Part shown: in pieces, positions 25,637-32,955 of the stretch
Layout: the number at the start of each line of letters is the position of its first letter
How positions within the stretch are numbered: the first letter of the stretch is position 1
Assembly: GCA_025454075.1 (NCBI GenBank)
Contig: JALOPD010000002.1
Location: 1 to 48,244, forward strand
Length of the DNA: 48,244 bases
Reading direction: 5' to 3'
From: Desulfobacterales bacterium
GTDB lineage: Bacteria; Desulfobacterota; Desulfobacteria; Desulfobacterales; UBA2174_A
Notes under the pieces: model-generated
What the model was told of the DNA's origin: nothing
What the model saw: only the letters and a program-made list of their open reading frames with translations
Database searches by the model: none
Program-made: the position numbers and the translations under genes

Positions 25637-27895
25637 ATGGAACCGCATCACACAACGCGGATTGCTCACGAGTTGAACGTCACGCCGCCCCAGGTGGCGG
25701 CGGTGGCCGCCCTTTTGGCCGAAGCCGCCACCATTCCCTTCATCGCCCGCTACCGCAAAGAGGCCACCGGCAGTCTGGACGAGGTGGCGGTTACCGCCAT
25801 CCGCGACCGCTTGGACCAGCTGAAGCAGCTCGACGAACGCCGTGCGGCGATTTTGAAATCGCTCGAACAGCACGGGCACTTGACCGAAACCTTGCAGGCG
25901 GCCGTCCAGAAGGCGGACGCCCTGGCCGATCTCGAGGATGTGTATCTGCCCTATCGCCCCAAACGCCGGACGCGCGCCATGGCGGCCCGGGAAAGGGGCC
26001 TCGAACCTCTGGCCCGCCGGATTTTCGACCAGAGCGGGGCGGATCCTGAAGCGGCCGCGGCCGGTTTCATCGACCCGGAAAAAGGGGTCTCCTCGATCCA
26101 GGAGGCCCTCGCCGGCGCCCGCGACATCCTCGCGGAGCTGATCAACGAAGACCCGCCGGCCCGCGCCCGGCTGCGGGACCTTTTCCTCCGCAAGGCCGTG
26201 ATCACGAGCCGGGTGGTCGCGGGGCATGAGGCGGAGGGCGCCAAATTCCGGGACTATTTCGACTGGCAGGAGCCGGCCGGCTCGGTCCCCTCTCACCGTT
26301 TGCTCGCCATGCGCCGCGGCGAAGCCGAAGATGTGCTGGACCTGTCCATACGGCCGCCCGAAGCCGATGCGATCGCCCTGCTCGAAGCGCTTTTCGTCCG
26401 AGGGGACGGAGCGGACTGCCGGCAGGTCCGTCTATCGCTTCAGGACAGCTACGGCCGCCTGCTCGGCCGTTCGATGGAAACCGAGCTGCGCGTGGCTTTG
26501 AAAGAGCGCGCCGACCAGGAGGCCATCCGCGTGTTTGCCGGCAACCTGCGCGAACTGCTGCTGGCCGCTCCCCTGGGGCCGCGCCGGGTGCTGGCGGTCG
26601 ACCCGGGGTTTCGAACCGGATGCAAGGTGGCGTGCCTGGACCCGCAGGGGCGGCTGCTCCTTCACGACACCGTCTTCCCGCACGGCTCCGAGCATCAGGC
26701 CGCGCAGGCCGCCCGCACCATCCAGGACATGGTCGCGCGCTGCGAAACCGAGGTGATCGCCGTCGGCAACGGCACGGCCGGCCGCGAGACCGAGCAGTTC
26801 CTGCGCGCCCTGTCCTTCCCGCGGCCGATCCCGGTCGTCCTCGTGGATGAGAGCGGCGCATCGGTGTACTCGGCCTCGGAGGCCGCGCGCGAGGAGTTTC
26901 CGGAGCTCGACCTGACCGTGCGCGGGACCGTGTCGATCGGCCGGCGGCTCATGGACCCCTTGGCCGAACTCGTCAAGATCGACCCGAAATCCATCGGCGT
27001 CGGGCAATACCAGCACGATGTGGACCCGGCGGCGCTCAAGCGGTCGCTCGACGACGTGGTCGTCAGCTGCGTCAACCGCGTCGGCGTCGATCTGAACCAG
27101 GCCAGCCGGGAGCTGCTGACGTATGTCTCCGGCCTGGGGCCGCAGCTGGCCAAAAACCTCGTTGCGTTTCGAGACGCGCACGGGCCGTTTCGCTCCCGGC
27201 AGCAGCTGCAAGAGGTGCCGCGGCTGGGGCCCAAGGCGTTTGAGCAGTGCGCGGGGTTTTTGCGGATCCGGGACGGGCAGAACCCCCTGGATGCCAGCGC
27301 GGTGCACCCCGAGAGCTACCCGGTGGTGGAAGCCATGGCCGCCGATCTCGGCTGCACGGTGGCGGAGCTGCTCGCCGATGCCGGTCGGCGATCGACCATC
27401 GCCGTCAAACGCTATCTCAGCCCCGCCATCGGGCTGCCGACGCTGCAGGACATCCTCCAGGAACTGGCCAAGCCCGGACGCGACCCGCGCCGGGAATTCG
27501 AACTGTTTGCCTTCGCCCCCGACGTCAAGGAGCTGCAGGACATCGTCCCCGGCATGCGGCTGCCCGGCATCGTCACCAACGTGACCGCCTTCGGCGCTTT
27601 TGTCGACATCGGCGTCCACCAGGACGGCCTCGTCCACGTCAGCGAGCTCTCCGACCGCTACGTCAAGAACCCGCTGGAGGTCGTCAAGGTTCACCAGAAG
27701 GTCCGGGTCACGGTGCTGGCAGTGGACCCGGAGCGCCGCCGGATCGCGCTCTCCATGAAAACCGTCCCGGCGTCGGCGCCGCCTGCACCGAAGCCGCCCA
27801 AAACCGGGCCGACGCGGCGAACGCCGCCCGCGCCGCCGCCGCGCGCAAAGCCCGAGCCGTTCAACAACCCGTTCGCCCAGCTGCTGAAAAAGTGA
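25637..27895 (+). CDS. tex: Tex family RNA-binding transcription accessory protein
   Basis: A 752-residue Tex protein. It shows the N-terminal helical region (FIARYRKEATGSLDE), the YqgF-like RNase H fold (VLAVDPGFRTGCK), two helix-hairpin-helix units (DLNQASRELLTYVSGLG and the VPRLGPKAFEQ segment) and a C-terminal S1 domain (about 640-715, ending RIALSMK). A proline-rich tail follows. The family binds RNA and influences transcription. ATG 25637 has AAGGAG five bases before it; the open frame upstream is shadow sequence. The next gene on the strand is a truncated dtd remnant only ten bases away. Confidence 0.95.
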   Translation: MEPHHTTRIAHELNVTPPQVAAVAALLAEAATIPFIARYRKEATGSLDEVAVTAIRDRLDQLKQLDERRAAILKSLEQHGHLTETLQAAVQKADALADLEDVYLPYRPKRRTRAMAARERGLEPLARRIFDQSGADPEAAAAGFIDPEKGVSSIQEALAGARDILAELINEDPPARARLRDLFLRKAVITSRVVAGHEAEGAKFRDYFDWQEPAGSVPSHRLLAMRRGEAEDVLDLSIRPPEADAIALLEALFVRGDGADCRQVRLSLQDSYGRLLGRSMETELRVALKERADQEAIRVFAGNLRELLLAAPLGPRRVLAVDPGFRTGCKVACLDPQGRLLLHDTVFPHGSEHQAAQAARTIQDMVARCETEVIAVGNGTAGRETEQFLRALSFPRPIPVVLVDESGASVYSASEAAREEFPELDLTVRGTVSIGRRLMDPLAELVKIDPKSIGVGQYQHDVDPAALKRSLDDVVVSCVNRVGVDLNQASRELLTYVSGLGPQLAKNLVAFRDAHGPFRSRQQLQEVPRLGPKAFEQCAGFLRIRDGQNPLDASAVHPESYPVVEAMAADLGCTVAELLADAGRRSTIAVKRYLSPAIGLPTLQDILQELAKPGRDPRREFELFAFAPDVKELQDIVPGMRLPGIVTNVTAFGAFVDIGVHQDGLVHVSELSDRYVKNPLEVVKVHQKVRVTVLAVDPERRRIALSMKTVPASAPPAPKPPKTGPTRRTPPAPPPRAKPEPFNNPFAQLLKK

Positions 27896-27905
27896 GGGGG
27901 TGCGA

Positions 27906-27947
27906 ATGCGCGCGGTGGTCCAGAGAGTCAACGAGGCATCGGTCAGG
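27906..27947 (+). pseudogene. dtd: 5' remnant of D-aminoacyl-tRNA deacylase gene
   Basis: An ATG with a GAGGGGG ribosome site, ten bases after tex, starts the peptide MRAVVQRVNEASVR. This is the N-terminus of Dtd, the enzyme that removes D-amino acids from tRNA. Homology stops after 14 codons. The sequence then enters the palindrome at 27949-27978 and the 3' end of folE2 on the other strand. The rest of the gene is missing here. This looks like a deletion or rearrangement breakpoint; the fragment cannot be functional. Confidence 0.75.
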
Positions 27948-27948
27948 T

Positions 27949-27978
27949 TATTATTTCCGGCGTTCGCCGGAAATAATA
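27949..27978. repeat. 14-bp palindrome at the dtd/folE2 junction
   Basis: TATTATTTCCGGCG (27949-27962) is perfectly repeated in inverse at 27965-27978 around two central bases. It contains the folE2 stop (27951-27953). The AT-rich parts are on the wrong sides for an ordinary terminator in either direction (T-rich before, A-rich after). Confidence 0.8.
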
Positions 27979-28739
27979 TGGGCGTAAGCGCTGTGGTTGT
28001 GGATGGACTCGAAGTTTTCGGCGCTGACCGAGAACCAGGTGATGTTGGGATCCGAGATCAGGCGCTGGGCGATGTCGCGCACGATGTCCTCAACGAACTT
28101 GGGGTTCTGGTAGGCCCTCTCCGTGACGCACTTTTCGTCCACACGCTTGAGCACCGAATACACATCGCTCGATGCGGTGGACTCCACCAGCTCGATCATG
28201 TCCTCCAGCCAGATGAACTTCTTGAACCGCAGGGTGAGCCGCACCTCCCCGCGCTGGTTGTGCGCCCCGAAGTCGCTGATCTCCTTTGAGCACGGGCAGA
28301 CCGAGGTGATGGGCACCACGACCTCCGACTGCAGGTCCAGCTTTCCGGCGGCGTCGCTCGACCCCGCGATCCGGCAGGCGTAGTCCATGAGCCCGGTGGC
28401 CATGCTGATCGGCGCTTTTTTCTCGATGAAGTAGGGGAAGGTCATTTCAAGGTGGGCGGAGGCGGCATTCAGGTACTTCTTCATGTTTTCGAGGATGACC
28501 GCGAATTTCTTGAGAGACACCTCCGGCTTCAGCACGTGCAGCATTTCGACGAAGCGGCTCATGTGGGTGCCTTTGTACTCGTGGGGCAGGTCCACGTACA
28601 TGCTGATCGTCGCCACCGTGTGCTGGTAGCCGTCCCGGCGGTCGCGCACGGCAATCGGGTACCGCAGGTTCTTGACCCCCACCTGGTTGATCGGGATGTT
28701 CCGAAAATCTCTTTCGTTTTGAACGTCGCGCATGCTCAT
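27951..28739 (-). CDS. folE2: GTP cyclohydrolase FolE2
   Basis: Type IB GTP cyclohydrolase, 262 residues, makes dihydroneopterin triphosphate for folate or queuosine from GTP without needing zinc. Diagnostic parts are GTHMSRF with H59, SVCPCSKEIS (C148, C150), HNQRGEVRL and the C-terminal NHSAYA. ATG 28739 overlaps the stop of the upstream ttcA-like gene as ATGA, a sign of translational coupling. Its stop lies in the palindrome at the dtd junction. It is the last gene of the greA-rpoZ-ttcA-like-folE2 set. Confidence 0.95.
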   Translation of the reverse strand: MSMRDVQNERDFRNIPINQVGVKNLRYPIAVRDRRDGYQHTVATISMYVDLPHEYKGTHMSRFVEMLHVLKPEVSLKKFAVILENMKKYLNAASAHLEMTFPYFIEKKAPISMATGLMDYACRIAGSSDAAGKLDLQSEVVVPITSVCPCSKEISDFGAHNQRGEVRLTLRFKKFIWLEDMIELVESTASSDVYSVLKRVDEKCVTERAYQNPKFVEDIVRDIAQRLISDPNITWFSVSAENFESIHNHSAYAHIISGERRK

Positions 28740-29467
28740 TTCAGGAGGTACTCGGGTTTCACGCGGCGCATGGACCGGAAGAGATTGCCCTTGATCTTGC
28801 GGTTGCGGCGGTAAAGGTCCTGCAGAAGCGATTTGATTTCCGACCGGCGGGAGCTGGTGGCCGACGGGCAGGTGTTTTCGACGACCGGCAGGCGGTATTC
28901 CCCGGCAAACCGCCGGATGAGGGCTGCTTCGGCATAGGCCAGCGGCCGGATGACCGTGAAACGCCCTTCGAAAAGCACCTGCGCCGGCCGCATGGTGCTG
29001 ATCTCGCCCGAAAAGCACATGTTCAGAAACAGGGTCTCGATCAGGTCGTCCTTATTGTGCCCGAGCGCCAGTTTGGTGCAGCGGCGCTCAGCGGCGATCT
29101 CAAACATCCGTTGGCGCCGCAAGCGTGCGCATAGAAAGCAGGGGTTCTCGCGGTTCGCCGGGCTGTGGCCGCGGAGTCCGAAGTCGGTGAACTCGATCCG
29201 CAGGGGGATCTCCAATCGGTCGCAGAAGGGGCGGAGAGCGCCGCCCGCCCCGCCTTCAAATCCCGGATCGACATACACCGCTTCCAGCTCATACCGCACG
29301 CGCACGCGGCGGCGGCGCTCGGCCAGCAGCCATGCGAGCGTCAGGCTGTCGGCCCCGCCCGACAGGCCCACCAGGATCCGTTCGCCGTCCTGAATCATGT
29401 CGTAGTCGTGAATCGCCTTGCCGACGGCGCGGTTCAGCGACTTGTATTCGTAGCCGGACGCCCGCAA
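28736..29467 (-). CDS. TtcA-like PP-loop tRNA thiolase
   Basis: A 243-residue PP-loop ATPase. SGGADS (36-41) binds ATP, and C110-F-L-C113 with C200 provide the three cysteines that hold an Fe-S cluster in TtcA, which thiolates C32 of tRNAs. GHNKDD (136-141) is the second PP-loop signature. Members with this short length may have other substrates, so TtcA activity is likely rather than proven. The start is taken as TTG 29467, which has AGGTG six bases upstream and gives the normal 35 residues before the PP-loop. No suitable ATG exists in frame nearby. Coupled to folE2. Confidence 0.85.
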   Translation of the reverse strand: MRASGYEYKSLNRAVGKAIHDYDMIQDGERILVGLSGGADSLTLAWLLAERRRRVRVRYELEAVYVDPGFEGGAGGALRPFCDRLEIPLRIEFTDFGLRGHSPANRENPCFLCARLRRQRMFEIAAERRCTKLALGHNKDDLIETLFLNMCFSGEISTMRPAQVLFEGRFTVIRPLAYAEAALIRRFAGEYRLPVVENTCPSATSSRRSEIKSLLQDLYRRNRKIKGNLFRSMRRVKPEYLLK

Positions 29468-29474
29468 CCAGCAC

Positions 29475-29684
29475 CTATTCCTCTTCCGACGCCGGCTCCT
29501 TCTTCAGGATGATCCGTCCGGCGGCGATCTCCCGCAGGGAAATCACCACATCTTCATTCTTGGGCGAGCTCACCAGGTAGTCGGAGCCCTCGCGGATCTG
29601 GCGGACCCGCTTCCCCACCATGTTCACCAGCAGGAAGCGGTTGCCAACCTTTTTCAAGCAATCCTCGACCGTGATACGTGCCAC
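29475..29684 (-). CDS. rpoZ: RNA polymerase omega subunit
   Basis: RpoZ, 69 residues, helps fold and hold the beta-prime subunit of RNA polymerase. The start MARITVEDCLKKVGNRFLLV and the RQI-EG segment are typical, and the acidic C-terminus (EPASEEE) is normal. It follows greA by 29 bases and precedes the ttcA-like gene by 7, so the set is an operon. Confidence 0.95.
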   Translation of the reverse strand: MARITVEDCLKKVGNRFLLVNMVGKRVRQIREGSDYLVSSPKNEDVVISLREIAAGRIILKKEPASEEE

Positions 29685-29713
29685 GCGTCAACCTCCGTGA
29701 TAATAAATTCGGT

Positions 29714-30181
29714 TCAAATTATCTCGACCAGCTCGTAGCTGCGTTTCCCTCCCGGCACTTCGACGACCAGCTCATCGCCGGGCTTCTTGCCCAACAGGGC
29801 CCGGCCCAGCGGCGAGGCGACGGAAATGCGGCCTTTCTCCAGGTCGGACTCATCCGGCCCCACGAGCTGGTACTGCACATCCTGGCCGGTCTCCATGTTC
29901 TCCAAGCGCACCCGGCTGCCGAAAACCGCCCGATCCTTGGTCAGGCTGTCCGGATCAATGACTTCCAGGTGCGCCAGCTTGTATCCCAGTTCGTTGATGC
30001 GGCCCTCGATAAATCCCTGGCGCTCCTTGGCGGCGGCGTACTCGGCGTTTTCGCTCAAGTCCCCGTGGGCCCGCGCCTCTTCAATCGCACGGATATTCTT
30101 CGGGCGTTCGACCCGTTTCAATTTTTCGAGCTCGTGCCGGATCGCTTCATATCCTTCCGGCGTAACCGGTATTCGTTCCAC
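29714..30181 (-). CDS. greA: transcription elongation factor GreA
   Basis: GreA rescues backtracked RNA polymerase by stimulating transcript cleavage. The 155-residue protein has the N-terminal coiled coil (HGDLSENAEYAAAKE holds the acidic tip region) and the C-terminal FKBP-like domain ending SYELVEI. The start is GTG 30181, with AGGAG seven bases before it. It opens the greA-rpoZ-ttcA-like-folE2 set, downstream of the asd terminator, so it needs its own promoter. I found only a poor candidate (TTGACC at 30241-30246). Confidence 0.96.
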   Translation of the reverse strand: MERIPVTPEGYEAIRHELEKLKRVERPKNIRAIEEARAHGDLSENAEYAAAKERQGFIEGRINELGYKLAHLEVIDPDSLTKDRAVFGSRVRLENMETGQDVQYQLVGPDESDLEKGRISVASPLGRALLGKKPGDELVVEVPGGKRSYELVEII

Positions 30182-30270
30182 GTTTCACTCCTGTTGCGGA
30201 AGGCGGCCCCGGCCCTGAGATTTCCCCGCCTGAGCCCGCGGGTCAAGCCGTTTTTCCCTCGGTTCATGAA

Positions 30271-30301
30271 AAAAACAAACCACCCGCACCGTGCGGGTGG
30301 T
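30271..30301 (-). terminator. intrinsic terminator after psd-asd
   Basis: Bases 30279-30289 and 30291-30301 are a perfect 11-bp inverted repeat. On the minus strand TTTGTTTTT follows (30271-30279). It lies 25 bases after the asd stop and separates asd from greA. Confidence 0.9.
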
Positions 30302-30325
30302 GCCGGCGGCCGGACCGGTGGGCGC

Positions 30326-31348
30326 TCACAAATAGGTCTTGCCGAGCACCTGGGCGATCTGGACGGCATTGGTGGCCGCCCCCTTGCGGATGTTGTCGGC
30401 CACGATCCAGAGGTTGATGCCGTTCGGAACCGACTCGTCCCTGCGGATGCGCCCGACCAGGGTCAAATCCTGCCCGGCGGCATCCGTTGCCAGCGGGTAA
30501 AGGTTGCGCCCCGGGTCGTCCACCAGCTTGACGCCGGGCGCCGAGGCCAGCAGCGTGCGCACCTCGTCGGGCGGACAAGGCAGCCGCGTCTCGACGTTTA
30601 CCGACTCCGAGTGGGCAAAGAACACGGGGACCCGCACGGTGGTGGCGGTGACGCCGATGGCCGGGTCCTCCATGATCTTGCGCGTCTCGTTGACCATTTT
30701 CATCTCTTCCTTGGTGTAGCCGTTGTCCAGGAATTTGTCGATGTGCGGCAGGCAGTTGAATGCAATGCGGTGCGGGTAGACCGACCGCTCGACCTCCAGA
30801 AAGTTGATCATGGCACGGGTCTGGTTGAACAGCTCGTCGATGGCCTTCTTCCCCGTGCCGGAGACGGATTGATAGGTGGACACGACGATGCGACGGATGC
30901 CGTATCGGCGATGAATCGGGTTCAGCGCCACCACCATCTGGATGGTGGAGCAGTTGGGGTTGGCGATGATCCCCTTTTGCTTGTATTGGGCCACGGCGTG
31001 CGGGTTGACCTCGGGCACGACCAGCGGCACCTGAGGGTCCATGCGCCAGGCGCTGGAATTGTCGATGACGACGCAGCCGTCCCGGGCGGCGGCGGGCGCG
31101 AACCGTTCACTCGGGCCGCCCCCCGCCGAAAAAAGCGCGATGTCGATGCCCTTGAAGGAGTTCTCCTTGAGCTCCTGCACTTCGACCGGGTCGCCCTTGA
31201 ACCGGAGCTTCCGCCCCACCGAACGCGCCGATGCCAACAGGCAGATGGATTTCACGGGGAAATTCATCTCCTCCAGGCAGGCGATCATCTGGTTGCCCAC
31301 TGCACCCGTGGCCCCCGCCACGGCGACGTTGAATTTTTTTTCAGCCAT
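30326..31348 (-). CDS. asd: aspartate-semialdehyde dehydrogenase
   Basis: Asd reduces aspartyl phosphate to aspartate semialdehyde, the branch point for lysine/diaminopimelate, methionine and threonine. The 340-residue protein has the NADP loop GATGAVG (12-18), catalytic C133 in NPNCST, and histidines in the YPHRIAFNCLPH and FFAHSE segments. Length fits the bacterial form. It follows psd by 12 bases, an odd functional pairing, and ends at a strong terminator. Confidence 0.96.
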   Translation of the reverse strand: MAEKKFNVAVAGATGAVGNQMIACLEEMNFPVKSICLLASARSVGRKLRFKGDPVEVQELKENSFKGIDIALFSAGGGPSERFAPAAARDGCVVIDNSSAWRMDPQVPLVVPEVNPHAVAQYKQKGIIANPNCSTIQMVVALNPIHRRYGIRRIVVSTYQSVSGTGKKAIDELFNQTRAMINFLEVERSVYPHRIAFNCLPHIDKFLDNGYTKEEMKMVNETRKIMEDPAIGVTATTVRVPVFFAHSESVNVETRLPCPPDEVRTLLASAPGVKLVDDPGRNLYPLATDAAGQDLTLVGRIRRDESVPNGINLWIVADNIRKGAATNAVQIAQVLGKTYL

Positions 31349-31360
31349 CTGACCGTTCCT

Positions 31361-32095
31361 TTACCGCGGGTCTTCGCCCGCACTGCTGCCGGCATGCGCC
31401 GTCGGCTCGCTGCCGACGCCCACGCCGGGAAAGGTCCCCAACACGGTGCTGCCCGCCATGACCTTGTCCCCGACCGACACCGCCAGGTTTGCCTCCGGCG
31501 GCAGGTAAACGTCCAGGCGCGAACCGAAGCAGATCATGCCGAAACGCTGGCCGCGCCGAACGGTGTCATCGGGCTGCACGTGACAGATGATGCGCCGCGC
31601 GATGAGGCCGGCCACCTGCACGAAACACAGTCGCTTCCCGTAGGTCGTCTCTATAAATACCGCGTTGTGCTCGTTGCGCATGGACGCGTCCCCGCGGTCG
31701 GCCGCGACGAATTGCCCCGGTCGATAGCGGATGCGGTAGACTTTCCCCTCGGCAGGCACGCGGTTGACGTGGACGTTGAAGATCGACATGAAAATGCTGA
31801 TCTTGCGAACCGGCTCGTCGAAAAACGGGCCGCCGCTCACGAGCTCAGCGGCGATCACCCGCCCGTCGGCCGGCGACACGACCTGTCCCGGCCGGTTCGG
31901 GGTGACCCGATCGGGATCCCGAAAAAAACCGGCCACGGCGAACGCCGTTGCCAAGCCGATCAAGGCCGGCACCGTCAATCCCAGCAGCGCCAGGATCAGG
32001 GTGGCAAAGGCCGCGCCGCATATGAACGGATACCCGGCCTTCGCCACCGGGAACGCCGTCCGCTGGGGTGCGTCCGCCCAAACGAAGTCTTCCAT
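31361..32095 (-). CDS. psd: phosphatidylserine decarboxylase, short form
   Basis: Psd makes phosphatidylethanolamine. The 244-residue proenzyme has a membrane-associated hydrophobic region (about 20-57), SPADGRV, FNVHVNR and the self-cleavage site G191-S192 in CFGSRLDVYLP, where serine becomes the pyruvoyl group. This short soluble-like class is common outside the enterics. ATG 32095 is chosen; a GTG four codons earlier (32107) has its purine-rich sequence directly abutting and is less likely. The strong promoter at 32132-32160 gives a short leader. Cotranscribed with asd. Confidence 0.92.
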   Translation of the reverse strand: MEDFVWADAPQRTAFPVAKAGYPFICGAAFATLILALLGLTVPALIGLATAFAVAGFFRDPDRVTPNRPGQVVSPADGRVIAAELVSGGPFFDEPVRKISIFMSIFNVHVNRVPAEGKVYRIRYRPGQFVAADRGDASMRNEHNAVFIETTYGKRLCFVQVAGLIARRIICHVQPDDTVRRGQRFGMICFGSRLDVYLPPEANLAVSVGDKVMAGSTVLGTFPGVGVGSEPTAHAGSSAGEDPR

Positions 32096-32115
32096 TCGCC
32101 GTTTCACCCTTCATC

Positions 32116-32162
32116 ATCGATTGAATTAGGCAAATTACCGTGATCAATCGAATTTGTCAAAT
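32116..32162. repeat. imperfect 20-base direct repeat over psd promoter
   Basis: Bases 32116-32135 and 32143-32162 agree at 16 of 20 positions with a 27-base period. One copy covers the -10 box, the other the -35 box. Could be paired operator sites. Confidence 0.45.
32132..32160 (-). promoter_or_regulatory. sigma70-type promoter for psd-asd
   Basis: On the minus strand TTGACA (32155-32160), a 17-base spacer and TAATTT (32132-32137), the same boxes as the dnaG promoter. The start would be near 32125, about 30 bases before the psd ATG. Confidence 0.78.
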
Positions 32163-32199
32163 AAAAGGCCCGGGCGGGCGGTTTTTCATTTGCCGGCCG

Positions 32200-32898
32200 T
32201 CAACGAGCCGGATCGGGCGCCCGGATGCTCAACTCGGCGTCGGATTGACGGATGTAGCGCGGTGCAAGGAGCTCCACCCCGTCGGCCGTGGCGCCCGCCA
32301 GGCGATCGAGCGCCAGCCACGCCACGGTGGAGGCTTTCGGGAAGCGCCGGTCCCGGGGCGCCCAGCGGGCGTTTTGCCCCGCGACCGCGCGGATCTGTTT
32401 TTCGTAAAGCGGGACCGCTTCCCCGACGAAAAGGTGCGGGGATGCGATCGTGCGCAATATGGCCTCGGGGGCGAGGACCCGCTCGTCCCCTATTCTTTCC
32501 AACCGCCCGTCGGACTCCTGATAGACGGCCGTGTAGACCTCTCCCTTGCGCGCGTCCATCAGCACGCAGATTCGTTCCGGCCACGGCAGGCACGCCGACG
32601 CCAGCGCCTCCAGGCTGGAAACGCCGACGCAGGGTTTGCCGGCGGCGAACGCCAGTCCCTTGGCCGTGCTGATCCCGATGCGCAAACCCGTGAAGGACCC
32701 CGGGCCGATGGTCACGGCAAACCCGTCGATCTCCTTGAGGCCCACTTCGGCCAGTTCCAGCGCGTCCCGGACCATCCCCATCAGATGCAGCGAGTGGGTG
32801 CGATTCGAGACCGTCGACACCTCGGAGGCCGCTCTTCCGTCGATGGCCACCGCCACGCTGCAGCTGCGGGTGGAGGAGTCCAGTGCGAGCACGTTCAT
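32200..32898 (-). CDS. tsaB: tRNA threonylcarbamoyladenosine protein TsaB
   Basis: TsaB is the inactive-ASKHA partner of TsaD in making t6A at position 37 of ANN-decoding tRNAs. The 232-residue protein opens with LALDSSTRSCSVAV and carries the signature GPGSFTGLRIG. The rest (LMDARKGEVYTA) is typical, and the C-terminal RYIRQSDAE resembles other TsaB tails. It starts 57 bases after lon and is probably cotranscribed. Its partner tsaD lies at 46194-47189. Confidence 0.94.
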   Translation of the reverse strand: MNVLALDSSTRSCSVAVAIDGRAASEVSTVSNRTHSLHLMGMVRDALELAEVGLKEIDGFAVTIGPGSFTGLRIGISTAKGLAFAAGKPCVGVSSLEALASACLPWPERICVLMDARKGEVYTAVYQESDGRLERIGDERVLAPEAILRTIASPHLFVGEAVPLYEKQIRAVAGQNARWAPRDRRFPKASTVAWLALDRLAGATADGVELLAPRYIRQSDAELSIRAPDPAR

Positions 32899-32955
32899 CG
32901 GAAGGTCCTCACCGGACGCCTCGACGGTGAAAGGCCCGCATGTCCGCCGCAGCGT

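Noticed and set aside
27900..28289. 129-codon gene beginning with the dtd start
   Set aside because: Only the first 14 sensible codons match Dtd; after 27947 it is the antisense of folE2.
29678..32143. 821-codon plus-strand frame opposite greA, asd and psd
   Set aside because: It crosses three real genes and a terminator; shadow of GC-rich codons.
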